Positions 1-7,452 of a stretch of DNA of 46,990 bases are shown here, piece after piece. The translations under genes and the position numbers were made by a program. Within the stretch, counting starts at the first letter, position 1, and every line of letters begins with the position of its first letter. Source of the stretch: Weissella cibaria (GTDB lineage: Bacteria; Bacillota; Bacilli; Lactobacillales; Lactobacillaceae); NCBI RefSeq assembly GCF_004521965.1, contig NZ_SDGK01000023.1, positions 1-46,990 on the forward strand, read 5' to 3'. The notes below the pieces were generated by a model. It searched no databases, was not told where the DNA came from, and saw only the letters and a list, made by a program, of their open reading frames with translations.

Positions 1-56
1 TGCTATTAGTTTACAGGGCAGAGAAAAATCTGTCCGTAAATCTAGCATAAGAGCAA
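1..56. repeat. Terminal inverted repeat, left copy
   Basis: The first 56 bases are the exact reverse complement of the last 56 bases (46935-46990); identity ends at base 57. The copy covers the last 14 codons and stop codon of the DUF262 gene. Exact identity over about one assembly k-mer suggests a contig broken at a repeated sequence. A true inverted repeat, for example an invertible segment, is the alternative. Confidence 0.9.
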
Positions 57-1273
57 CCATTAATATCCTTAACAGTACTAATTTCGCCATCGCTTAGCTT
101 TCTCGCAATTGTTGCAAACGATTTTTCAAACTTATTGGCTACTAGACCACCAATAGTAAAGTTTCTAATCGTAAACGAAATAATCTTATGCAACACTTGT
201 GTGATTTCTGCTTCGTCAAAGTCTTTTTCAACCATAACAAGAATTAGCGGATAAAAAGTCTTTGCTCCCAATTGATTAAGTACATACAAGTTATTAATCA
301 ATGTTTCATCATGAAACGAAATTTGGTTCTTTGGATCTAGCATAGAGGCAAATTCATCTGACAAATCTGAAAGCTTCTGAACCAATCGCGTTGCATCGCT
401 CTTAGTCTCCACACTTCGATTCAAAGCACGATACAACTTCTTCTCAGTAACGAAGTCATGTGTTCCATTCCAGTATGCACGAATGAACTTCGTAGCACGA
501 TCAGAATTGAAATCTAATGGAGTCATCATTTCTTCCCAATGGCGCTGTATGTCGGGATCGCCACTAGCTTTGCGGAATAGATGATTTTTCAAGAGGTCGG
601 AACTATTCAAGTCACGACCACGAGCATTCAACGTTTCAAAGATAACAAAGGCACTTGCTTCATCTGGCGTTGAAATCTTCATAACAAACATGTGATCAAG
701 AAATGCATCCTGCAAATCTTCTAAAAATTCAACCCTATCGTCAACCGTCTTAAAATCCTTTAGTCGTTCACCCACACGCTTGTACAAATAATCGTAAGCT
801 TTCACAAAATTGCGCTCACTGTCTTGGCTAGCTTGCCCCTTTACCTCGCTAAAAGAGAACGCTTCATTTTGAATCAATCGACTAAAAAAATCAGCAACTT
901 GTTCAGCTTGTGTAAAGTTATAGTTTCCTCGGCGAACAATAAACTTCTTTTGAAGGTCTTGCGCACGCATACGGGCTCGTTCTGAATCCAAACTATTAAA
1001 ACTATCTCGTAAGACGGCTAAAAATATTGTTGATGTCGTCACTCGTTGCTGCCCATCAACCACATAATCATTGCCATCAAGCTTATTAGTAACGACTTGT
1101 CCTAAAAAATGATCATCTTCATTCTCATCTAAGACCTCGACTAAATCGTTCCAAAAATCTTCCCACTCCTGATTTGTCCATGCGTAGCCACGTTGATAGG
1201 TTGGCACAGCTAAATTTTTATTATCAGAAAATAAAGTGCCAATCGTCACTCGTTCAAAACTCATTTCAGCCAT
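11..1273 (-). CDS. DUF262 (GmrS-type) defence protein, short form
   Basis: The 420-residue protein has the DUF262/ParB-like nuclease fold signature: PTYQRGYAW near residues 24-32, DGQQR at 73-77 and FETLNARG near 212. DUF262 is the NTP-dependent half of GmrSD-type IV and BREX/BrxU-like enzymes that cut modified DNA. The usual C-terminal DUF1524 HNH nuclease domain is absent: the protein stops about where that domain would begin, inside the 56-base terminal repeat, so it may be truncated or simply a short family member. The ATG at 1273 follows a GGGAG site by 8 bases. It lies downstream of the restriction enzyme gene but behind a terminator, so it is probably transcribed separately. The family is clear; the role in modified-DNA restriction is inferred. 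Confidence 0.8.
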   Translation of the reverse strand: MAEMSFERVTIGTLFSDNKNLAVPTYQRGYAWTNQEWEDFWNDLVEVLDENEDDHFLGQVVTNKLDGNDYVVDGQQRVTTSTIFLAVLRDSFNSLDSERARMRAQDLQKKFIVRRGNYNFTQAEQVADFFSRLIQNEAFSFSEVKGQASQDSERNFVKAYDYLYKRVGERLKDFKTVDDRVEFLEDLQDAFLDHMFVMKISTPDEASAFVIFETLNARGRDLNSSDLLKNHLFRKASGDPDIQRHWEEMMTPLDFNSDRATKFIRAYWNGTHDFVTEKKLYRALNRSVETKSDATRLVQKLSDLSDEFASMLDPKNQISFHDETLINNLYVLNQLGAKTFYPLILVMVEKDFDEAEITQVLHKIISFTIRNFTIGGLVANKFEKSFATIARKLSDGEISTVKDINGCSYARFTDRFFSAL

Positions 1274-1289
1274 TTCAATACTCCCATTT

Positions 1290-1332
1290 TTGTAAATAAT
1301 ATATACATTTAATTAGATCACATTATTTACAA
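1290..1332 (-). promoter_or_regulatory. Inverted repeat at the DUF262 gene promoter
   Basis: TTGTAAATAAT (1290-1300) and ATTATTTACAA (1322-1332) form a perfect 11-base inverted repeat with a 21-base AT-rich spacer just upstream of the DUF262 gene. The right-hand arm (read on the plus strand) lies next to TATATT, a plausible -10 box on the minus strand. The arrangement suggests an operator for a dimeric regulator. Confidence 0.55.
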
Positions 1333-1342
1333 GGTGGCTACG

Positions 1343-1373
1343 AAAAAGCACGGAAATTAGTTATCCCGTGCTT
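1343..1373 (-). terminator. Intrinsic terminator after the restriction gene
   Basis: On the minus strand GAAGCACGG pairs with CCGTGCTT across a short loop and is followed by a T run. It sits 7 bases beyond the restriction enzyme stop codon and separates it from the DUF262 gene. Confidence 0.75.
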
Positions 1374-1379
1374 CTCACC

Positions 1380-2792
1380 CTATTCAATTCTCATCACAAA
1401 CCAATTCATCACCGCATTCACCGAACTTGCCCGACGAGGAACTGTGCTTCCACCAATGTCCGGTCGATGTAGTTTGATTAATTCACCGACTGTTTTATTG
1501 TCAGGTAAATGTCCCGTAGCCACCCAAATTTCAATCATCGCTCTAAAAATTGGCCGTTGCACCAACTCTTTAGCAAATAGCCCAATCTTCGTATTATAGT
1601 CTGCATCAATAAACACGCGTCCTAATTGAGAGACTTTAAATCTCCCATCTACTTTCTGAGCTAAGCTAAAATATTCGGCCGCGTTTGCATAATAATCTGA
1701 TTGTCTCACATCAAACTTGAACGCTTCCGCGAAAAACTCCTTCGTACCTATCTCAAATACATCCCCTTGTTCACTCGTAAGCGGTTTACCACTAAGTACA
1801 ACTGGTATTTCAAAGATTTTTTCAGGATCATTAGCTTGAATAAACGGTACTAATTCACCATCCAAACGTCTTGGCTCTACCGAAACTTTTTGCTGTGCCA
1901 ATAAAACTTTCAAAGTTTCACGCGTTACTTGCTGCGATTCTTCTTCAAATACAAATTCATACTCACGAATTTTCTTTAACGAATTAAAATCATCAATATC
2001 CGTAAACTGATAAACGTGAAATGAAAATACATCATCAGTATATGTAAAGTACGCTGAATAAATTTCCTTAGGAAACTTCATCTGATCATGATAAATACGC
2101 GTTGGTATATACAACTGACGAATATTAAAATCCTCAGGTCGTTTCTTTTTCGATTCGACAATCAAGACACGACTTGGCGACTCATAAACACCATCAATTT
2201 CAGACTGCCATCCGTCAATCACAAAATTAGTTTGGCCATTACGGTAATGACTGATTTGAAAATCAATCAGTCCTGTTCCCTTCTTACCACTTAACGTTGT
2301 CACAACATCAGCATTTAAATCATCCATCACATATTTCAGCATGCCACTCATTTCAGCGACAGATTGTGCAACAGCCTCACTATTAATTGTTTCCGGACTT
2401 TCTGGGCGAATACCTGAAATCCACTTTGGAAAGGTCATTCGAACTGGTTCGAGTACTTCATACTTCAAACTCTCAAACGTCTTAAAGTCAGAAATAACAT
2501 ACCGATCCCGTCCCTTTGGCATTAACGTAAACTGTGCGCTTTTACCAAAAATATTCTTATCGACCGAATCTTTAAAAACTTCTGGCAAGTCACTACTAAA
2601 ATCAAACTTCAATAAGTTTCGAGCGTCAGGCGCATTATCAGGTCGATCGGCATAATATTCACGTACGTATTTATTAATGTCACTACTGGTAATTTCATAC
2701 GCCCCGTTTTGCTCAATTTGTTTTGGTATATCAAAGCGGTCAAATAAATAACGCCAGGCGATATCTTGCTTTCTAGTTCTTGCTTTTGCCAT
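1380..2792 (-). CDS. Type II restriction endonuclease, PD-(D/E)XK fold
   Basis: This 470-residue protein lies directly downstream of a Dam-type methyltransferase, with 5 bases between the methyltransferase stop and its ATG, so it is the likely cognate restriction enzyme. A PD-(D/E)XK core is visible: D200 in SEIDG, then E213 and K215 in VLIVESKKK. The protein resembles DUF6997-type restriction enzymes by general character, but I cannot name a prototype. Its ribosome site (GGGAG) lies inside the last methyltransferase codons, so translation is probably coupled. Loss of methyltransferase translation by repeat slippage could therefore also lower restriction and avoid self-cutting. The C-terminal third (about 330-470) may be a target-recognition or winged-helix region; this is a guess. 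Confidence 0.75.
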   Translation of the reverse strand: MAKARTRKQDIAWRYLFDRFDIPKQIEQNGAYEITSSDINKYVREYYADRPDNAPDARNLLKFDFSSDLPEVFKDSVDKNIFGKSAQFTLMPKGRDRYVISDFKTFESLKYEVLEPVRMTFPKWISGIRPESPETINSEAVAQSVAEMSGMLKYVMDDLNADVVTTLSGKKGTGLIDFQISHYRNGQTNFVIDGWQSEIDGVYESPSRVLIVESKKKRPEDFNIRQLYIPTRIYHDQMKFPKEIYSAYFTYTDDVFSFHVYQFTDIDDFNSLKKIREYEFVFEEESQQVTRETLKVLLAQQKVSVEPRRLDGELVPFIQANDPEKIFEIPVVLSGKPLTSEQGDVFEIGTKEFFAEAFKFDVRQSDYYANAAEYFSLAQKVDGRFKVSQLGRVFIDADYNTKIGLFAKELVQRPIFRAMIEIWVATGHLPDNKTVGELIKLHRPDIGGSTVPRRASSVNAVMNWFVMRIE

Positions 2793-2797
2793 TCATC

Positions 2798-3692
2798 TTA
2801 CTCCCAACTCCGCACAAGCACTTCAGAAACTTTGGCTCGACTACTTGCTTTTGCAGCAACGAAACGATGCGCTTCTACTGTTTCGATTACACCAATCCCC
2901 TCATATAGTTCATGAAGCAGTGGCACATCATTATTTGATAGCAGTACGAACACACCACGATCTTTTAACTCTTTAAACAAGTCACGTAACCGCACTTGTT
3001 CGTCATAACCAAATTCACTTGAGTAACTTGTGAAACTAGCCGTCTCGCTAGCTGGAATATAGGGCGGATCAAAATACACAAAGTCCCCTGTCTGTGCCTT
3101 TTCGACCGCTTTTGCAAAATCACCAGTCATAACGTCTACATTCGCGTTATTCAAATACTCGGAAACGCGTCGAATTGTTGGCTCATCTGCAATCTTTGGA
3201 TTTTTGTATTTCCCATAAGGTACGTTATTTTGCCCCTTACTGTTTACACGCCACAAACCGTTAAAACCAACCTTAATCATATAAATGAATCGCGCTGCTC
3301 GTTCAACCTCTGTCATTTCTTCAAGACGACCATCACGATCAGTCAATCGCAAATCCAAGTAATATTCTTTTGAATTATTAGCCTGGTGTTCTACCAATTT
3401 TTCTAATAGTTCATCTGGTCGATCACGCACAATGCGCCAAACGTTTGCTAATTCCGGATTAAAGTCATTCACAACCGCATCATGGGGTTCCAAAGACAAC
3501 AAAAAGGCACCTCCTCCCAGAAACGGCTCAAAATACGTCCCAAATTGCTTTGGAACGTACTTAGCCAATTCTGGCAGAAGCTGCTTTTTTCCACCGACCC
3601 ATTTGATAAATGGACGGATCTCACCTAGTTGGTTGGTTGGTTGGTTGGTTGGTTGGTTGGTTGGTTGGTTGGTTGGTTGGTTGGTTAAGCAT
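2798..3692 (-). CDS. Phase-variable Dam-type adenine-N6 methyltransferase (out of frame as assembled)
   Basis: Alpha-class adenine methyltransferase of the Dam/M.DpnII family: motif X FIKWVGGKK (codons near 3583-3610), motif I FEPFLGGGAF (S-adenosylmethionine binding), the RD/FNGLWRVNSKG recognition region, motif IV DPPY and LSNND. The only ATG with a ribosome site (AGAGGA, 8 bases upstream) is at 3692-3690. It is followed at once by 14 AACC repeats. With 14 copies this frame ends at a TGA at 3623-3621. The catalytic frame has no ATG or GTG start ahead of motif X; the next TTG (3568) would lose motif X. With 13 or 16 copies the frame joins up and gives a protein of about 296 residues (13 copies), normal for the family. 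Target likely GATC-like by family, not proven. It heads an operon with the restriction enzyme. Confidence 0.85.
3629..3686. repeat. Tetranucleotide microsatellite, (TTGG)14 plus TT
   Basis: Fifty-eight bases of uninterrupted TTGG repeat (AACC on the coding strand) lie between the start codon and motif X of the methyltransferase gene. In each frame it encodes a Gln-Pro-Thr-Asn repeat. Tetranucleotide tracts of this type change length by slipped-strand mispairing and switch genes on and off. Confidence 0.95.
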
Positions 3693-3730
3693 GCGCGTGA
3701 TCCTCTGTCTCGTCAAATTGGATCTTAATT

Positions 3731-3757
3731 GTTGATCACTTTTTTAAATGGATCAAC
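3731..3757 (-). promoter_or_regulatory. Promoter and GATC-containing operator of the methyltransferase operon
   Basis: GTTGATC and GATCAAC form a perfect 7-base inverted repeat around a 13-base AT-rich spacer. On the minus strand TTGATC (inside one arm) is a fair -35 box and AACAAT, 17 bases on, a weak -10 box. GATC occurs at 3617, 3699, 3721, 3734 and 3751, four of them within 56 bases. If the enzyme methylates GATC, it could control its own promoter. Confidence 0.5.
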
Positions 3758-3812
3758 TTATTAACAACAAGCTTTATAACTTTGATTTATTGCATCATTT
3801 AGCTATATTCAC

Positions 3813-3845
3813 AAAAAAGTCCGTCGAGCATATCTCAACAGACTT
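3813..3845 (-). terminator. Intrinsic terminator of the ribose operon
   Basis: On the minus strand a 12-pair stem (AAGTC.GT.GAG with two G-U pairs) is followed by TTTTTT. It starts 9 bases after the rpiA stop codon. Confidence 0.8.
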
Positions 3846-3853
3846 TCTACCAT

Positions 3854-4546
3854 CTAATACATCAAAGCTGGCGACTTCAGCACCTGAATTTCATCCCCAC
3901 CAACAATCACTTCATCAGCAACATTCAGGAACAACCCATGCTCAATCACACCCACTTGATTAGCTAACCAATTTGCTAATTCACTTGGAAACGGAATCGT
4001 ATCTAAATGTAAATCAACGATTTCATTCCCATTATCCGTCTTCACCGGCTCCCCATCAGCCGTACGACGTAGCACCGGGTGCAAGCCATGGTTATCAAAG
4101 ACCCGGCACAGCTGCTCAGCACCATAAGTGACAACTTCAACCGGCAATGGGAAATGACCTAGTTCCTCGTGCACCTTTGATTCGTCAACAATCCAAACAT
4201 TCCGGCAGGAGTTTTTAGCGACAACCTTTTCGTACAACAGTGCCGCACCACCACCTTTAATCCCGTTCAATTGTGCATCAACAACATCCGCGCCATCGAC
4301 GGTAATATCGATGTGGTCTACATCATCTACATCTGCCAAAGTAATCCCTAACGTCCGAGCCTGTTCGGCTGTACGCGTCGATGTTGTCACCCCGACAATG
4401 TCTAATCCTTCTTCATTGACATGGCGCCCCAGTTCTTCGACGAAAAACTTAACCGTTGAACCTGTGCCAAGACCGACAACCATGCCATTTTCAATTAACG
4501 TCGCAGCGTACTTTCCAGCCGCGCGCTTTTGTTCTAATGTGTTCAT
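3854..4546 (-). CDS. rpiA: Ribose-5-phosphate isomerase A
   Basis: Interconverts ribose-5-phosphate and ribulose-5-phosphate in the cytoplasm. The 230-residue length is normal. Family signatures are visible: GLGTGSTVKFFVEEL near residue 25, DGADVVD near 85 and KGGGAALLYEKVVA near 97. The ATG follows TTGGAGGTGATCTG, a strong ribosome site. It is the last gene of the rbsD-permease-rbsK-rpiA operon, 14 bases after rbsK. With it the operon carries the whole route from imported ribose to ribulose-5-phosphate, the entry point to the phosphoketolase pathway. Confidence 0.96.
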   Translation of the reverse strand: MNTLEQKRAAGKYAATLIENGMVVGLGTGSTVKFFVEELGRHVNEEGLDIVGVTTSTRTAEQARTLGITLADVDDVDHIDITVDGADVVDAQLNGIKGGGAALLYEKVVAKNSCRNVWIVDESKVHEELGHFPLPVEVVTYGAEQLCRVFDNHGLHPVLRRTADGEPVKTDNGNEIVDLHLDTIPFPSELANWLANQVGVIEHGLFLNVADEVIVGGDEIQVLKSPALMY

Positions 4547-4560
4547 CAGATCACCTCCAA

Positions 4561-5499
4561 CTATGCATGTACCAAATTTAATGATGCCAACACAGCCTTT
4601 TTCGTTGGGATTGACCGAATAGCCCCTGAATGTGAAACCGCAATTGACGACGCCTTGGATGCATATTGAATTGCGTCATAAATATTCGTGCAATCAGCAT
4701 TTAGGTACGCAAACGTTGCTCCAATAAATGTGTCACCCGCAGCGGTTGTATCGACCGCCTTCACTTTAAAAATGGGTTGGGTGCGTGCATCTTGGCCAGC
4801 TAACTTGTAGTAAACCCCATCTTCACCCAAAGTCACAATCGTGCCCGTAATTGAGAGGTCCGCAAATTGCTCACTGATATCCAATAAGTCATCGAAATCA
4901 GTTGATGGTTCGCAATTTAGCAAAGCCGCTGCTTCTGTTTCGTTTGGTACAATAATGTCCGTTGCGGCAAGAATTGCTGGATCAATATCTTTGTAATTCA
5001 AGACCGGTGCTGGGTTAAGCACTGTCGTGACACCGTATTTCTTGGCGAGATAGAAGCCCTTCGCAACCGCCTCTTGGGCAACTTCAAACTGTGCAATCAC
5101 AAAATCAGCTTCCGCAATAAGTTGTTCTGACTTCACCACATCGTCTGCTGTCAGCTTCATGTTCGCACCACCATACACCAAAATCGTATTGTGGCCATCT
5201 TCTTCTAGCAAAATCGTTGCGGTACCCGTAGCGTCTTCTTTTTCAACCAGGCCAGCTGTGTTAATACCTTCATCTTCAAGCAAATTTCTGAATTGCACAC
5301 CTGCTGCATCCTGACCAATGGCCCCAATGAAACTCACGTCGGCACCTTGGCGGGCTGCCGCAACAGCCTGGTTCGCACCCTTACCACCTAGATTCGTGCC
5401 ACGCGAATCAACTCGCAGCGTCTCACCCTGCAATGGTAAACGCGAAATGTTTTGAATAATGTCCAAATTCAAACTACCAATGACAACAATCTTATTCAT
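4561..5499 (-). CDS. rbsK: Ribokinase
   Basis: PfkB-family kinase that phosphorylates D-ribose at O5. N-terminal NKIVVIGSLNLD, the GGKGANQAVAA substrate motif near residue 40 and the C-terminal anion-hole motif DTTAAGDTFIG mark a ribokinase. The ATG at 5499 (MNKIVV) is preferred over the in-frame GTG at 5508, since AGGTG sits at correct distance and family members begin at this residue. The gene starts 10 bases from the permease stop, so the two are cotranscribed. Confidence 0.95.
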   Translation of the reverse strand: MNKIVVIGSLNLDIIQNISRLPLQGETLRVDSRGTNLGGKGANQAVAAARQGADVSFIGAIGQDAAGVQFRNLLEDEGINTAGLVEKEDATGTATILLEEDGHNTILVYGGANMKLTADDVVKSEQLIAEADFVIAQFEVAQEAVAKGFYLAKKYGVTTVLNPAPVLNYKDIDPAILAATDIIVPNETEAAALLNCEPSTDFDDLLDISEQFADLSITGTIVTLGEDGVYYKLAGQDARTQPIFKVKAVDTTAAGDTFIGATFAYLNADCTNIYDAIQYASKASSIAVSHSGAIRSIPTKKAVLASLNLVHA

Positions 5500-5508
5500 C
5501 ACAATCAC

Positions 5509-6861
5509 CTACTTTTCTTCCTTTGCATACTTCATTTCAGAGATGAAGTACCATGACACGATCATAAATGCGATGGTTGGCACAATGAATGACAATTGCA
5601 TTGAACCAGACCAGTCAGATACCAACCCTTGGAATAGTGGCCATACTGCACCACCAACAATCGCCATTACCAAAATGGCACCGGCCGTTTCGGTATACTT
5701 CTTATCTGCGACATTATCCAATGTGTGGGCGTAAATCGTTGGCCACTGTGGGCCAAAGAAGAAGCTCACAAACACAGCCGCGTACACGGCAATCATGCCT
5801 TGGCCGAATGTCGTGACCAGTAACGTAATAGTTCCCAACACTGAGTAGATACTCAACACGGTTGCGACCTTATAACGGCCCAAGAACCAGGTTGCAACCA
5901 CTTTACCGACGAACCACATCGCATATGAATAGACCATAAAGGTTGTGGCATCCGCATCACTAATTTGCTTATTCAAATCCAAGGCCAAACGAATCGTAAA
6001 TGACCAAACCGTTGTTTGCATCCCAACGTAAACGAATTGGGCGAGGATGCCTTTCTTGTAACGGAAGTTTCCCAACAAGTACTTGATGGTTTCACCCAAA
6101 GTGGCTTTTTCAGTGGTCTCTTGACCAGCCAGTGTTTCAACCTTTGGCTTAGCGCTTGGCATCTTGGTCACAGCCAAGATCAACAACATAATAATCAGGA
6201 CACCAATGATGTACTTGTATGGTTGCAAGGTTAATTGCAACATCTTTTCACCATAGGCAATTCGTTCAGCACCATGCATCCCCGCCATCTTGGTCGCCAA
6301 ATTACCACCTGTGCTAAAAATCATGTACTTTCCAAGTAGAATTCCAGCAATATCTCCCAATGGCGTCAATGCGGCTGAGATGTTCAAACGCAAGTTCGCA
6401 TACTTCTTAGGTCCAAGCATCGAACTATAGGTATCACTGGCTGTTTCCAAGAACGACAACCCAATCGCGATAGCAAAAATGGCAAATAAGAACATTGAGT
6501 ACGTTGCAACACGTGAAGCCGGGAAGAATAATCCTGCGCCAATAATGTAAGCAATCAGCCCCAACATAATCGCAAACTTATAAGATGTTTTCTTGATAAC
6601 CAATGATGCCGGAATCGCAATTAAGAAATACCCACCGTAAAACGCTGACTGCACGAATGCGGTTGAGGCATCATTCAGTTGAAAGACTGTCTTAAACTGC
6701 GTGATTAAGATGTCATTCAGACTAGCCGCTGCCCCCCACATTGGGAAGATTAGCGAAATTACAATGAATTGGAATAACGGCGTCTTCGTTAAATACCCAT
6801 CCGACAATTCATCAATATGCTTTGTAAAAGGTCGTACAACCTTTGCCCCCATGTTTTCCAT
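5509..6861 (-). CDS. MFS sugar permease, FucP-like, probable ribose transporter
   Basis: A 450-residue hydrophobic protein with about twelve membrane segments and the character of the fucose:proton symporter (FHS/FucP) family, for example FPMWGAAASLNDIL in helix 1 and LSFLETASDTYSS near residue 135. Sitting between rbsD and rbsK it is the obvious ribose carrier, replacing the RbsACB ABC transporter or RbsU of other bacteria. The ATG at 6861 follows AAGGGGAT by 5 bases. Function rests on context, the family on sequence. Confidence 0.85.
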   Translation of the reverse strand: MENMGAKVVRPFTKHIDELSDGYLTKTPLFQFIVISLIFPMWGAAASLNDILITQFKTVFQLNDASTAFVQSAFYGGYFLIAIPASLVIKKTSYKFAIMLGLIAYIIGAGLFFPASRVATYSMFLFAIFAIAIGLSFLETASDTYSSMLGPKKYANLRLNISAALTPLGDIAGILLGKYMIFSTGGNLATKMAGMHGAERIAYGEKMLQLTLQPYKYIIGVLIIMLLILAVTKMPSAKPKVETLAGQETTEKATLGETIKYLLGNFRYKKGILAQFVYVGMQTTVWSFTIRLALDLNKQISDADATTFMVYSYAMWFVGKVVATWFLGRYKVATVLSIYSVLGTITLLVTTFGQGMIAVYAAVFVSFFFGPQWPTIYAHTLDNVADKKYTETAGAILVMAIVGGAVWPLFQGLVSDWSGSMQLSFIVPTIAFMIVSWYFISEMKYAKEEK

Positions 6862-6877
6862 GATTTATCCCCTTCGA

Positions 6878-7273
6878 CTAAAATGCCACGCCACTACGCA
6901 AAATAATATTAGCGAACGGATGTGATTCACCCGTTCGAACCACTGCCCGTGTGGCCCCCAATTGTTGCTTAAATTCTTCATGCGGTACAAACGTCACGTC
7001 AACATTCGGCAAAACTGCTAAGATTGCCGCTAATTGATCTGGATTTTCCGTCTTGATTTCCTCGGCTAACGTGATGGCTTCAACCTGCATTTCCGTCAAA
7101 ACATTTTCAAGTACCGTTTGGAAATCTGGCGTTTGGAACGTCACGGCCAGGTCAATCTTCTTTGTTCCAGCTGGTACCGGCAAACCAGCATCCCCAATCG
7201 CTAACGTATCCTTATGTCCCATTTGAGCTACCGTGTATGCTAGCTCAGAATTTAAAATTCCAACCTTCTTCAT
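6878..7273 (-). CDS. rbsD: D-ribose pyranase
   Basis: Converts beta-pyranose to beta-furanose ribose, the form used by ribokinase. The 131-residue protein starts MKKVGILNSELAYTVAQMGH, with the catalytic His and the IGDAGLPVP loop of the family, and ends ...FANIILRSGVAF. The start at 7273 is set by the conserved N-terminus and a GGGGGA site; an upstream in-frame extension runs through the operator and is rejected. First gene of the ribose operon. Confidence 0.95.
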   Translation of the reverse strand: MKKVGILNSELAYTVAQMGHKDTLAIGDAGLPVPAGTKKIDLAVTFQTPDFQTVLENVLTEMQVEAITLAEEIKTENPDQLAAILAVLPNVDVTFVPHEEFKQQLGATRAVVRTGESHPFANIILRSGVAF

Positions 7274-7320
7274 GATGAATGTCCCCCAAACAAACGTTAT
7301 ACTTTCCATGTAAATCGTTT

Positions 7321-7379
7321 TTGTAAATCGTTTTACAAGTTTTAATATACACCGAATAAACAAAATGTAAACCCTTACA
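7321..7379 (-). promoter_or_regulatory. RbsR-type operator and cre-like site ahead of rbsD
   Basis: TTGTAAATCGTTTTACAA (7321-7338) is a LacI-family palindrome with a central CG, and a partial copy precedes it. TGTAAACCCTTACA (7366-7379) differs from the CcpA cre consensus TGWAANCGNTNWCA at one position. Both lie between the regulator's terminator and rbsD, as expected for repression by RbsR and catabolite control. Confidence 0.65.
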
Positions 7380-7390
7380 TTTGCCCAAAT

Positions 7391-7434
7391 AAAAAAATCA
7401 AGCACTAAAAACACGTCGTTTTTAATGCTTGATT
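7391..7434 (-). terminator. Intrinsic terminator after rbsR
   Basis: AATCAAGCA-TAAAAAC pairs with GTTTTTA-TGCTTGATT (one mismatch) and is followed on the minus strand by seven T residues. It isolates the regulator gene from the ribose promoter. Confidence 0.85.
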
Positions 7435-7452
7435 GGCATCATATCAATGATA

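Noticed and set aside
3432..3728. Plus-strand frame with a WLVG repeat peptide
   Set aside because: It is the reverse strand of the methyltransferase gene and its TTGG tract; the repeat peptide follows from the microsatellite, with no ribosome site.
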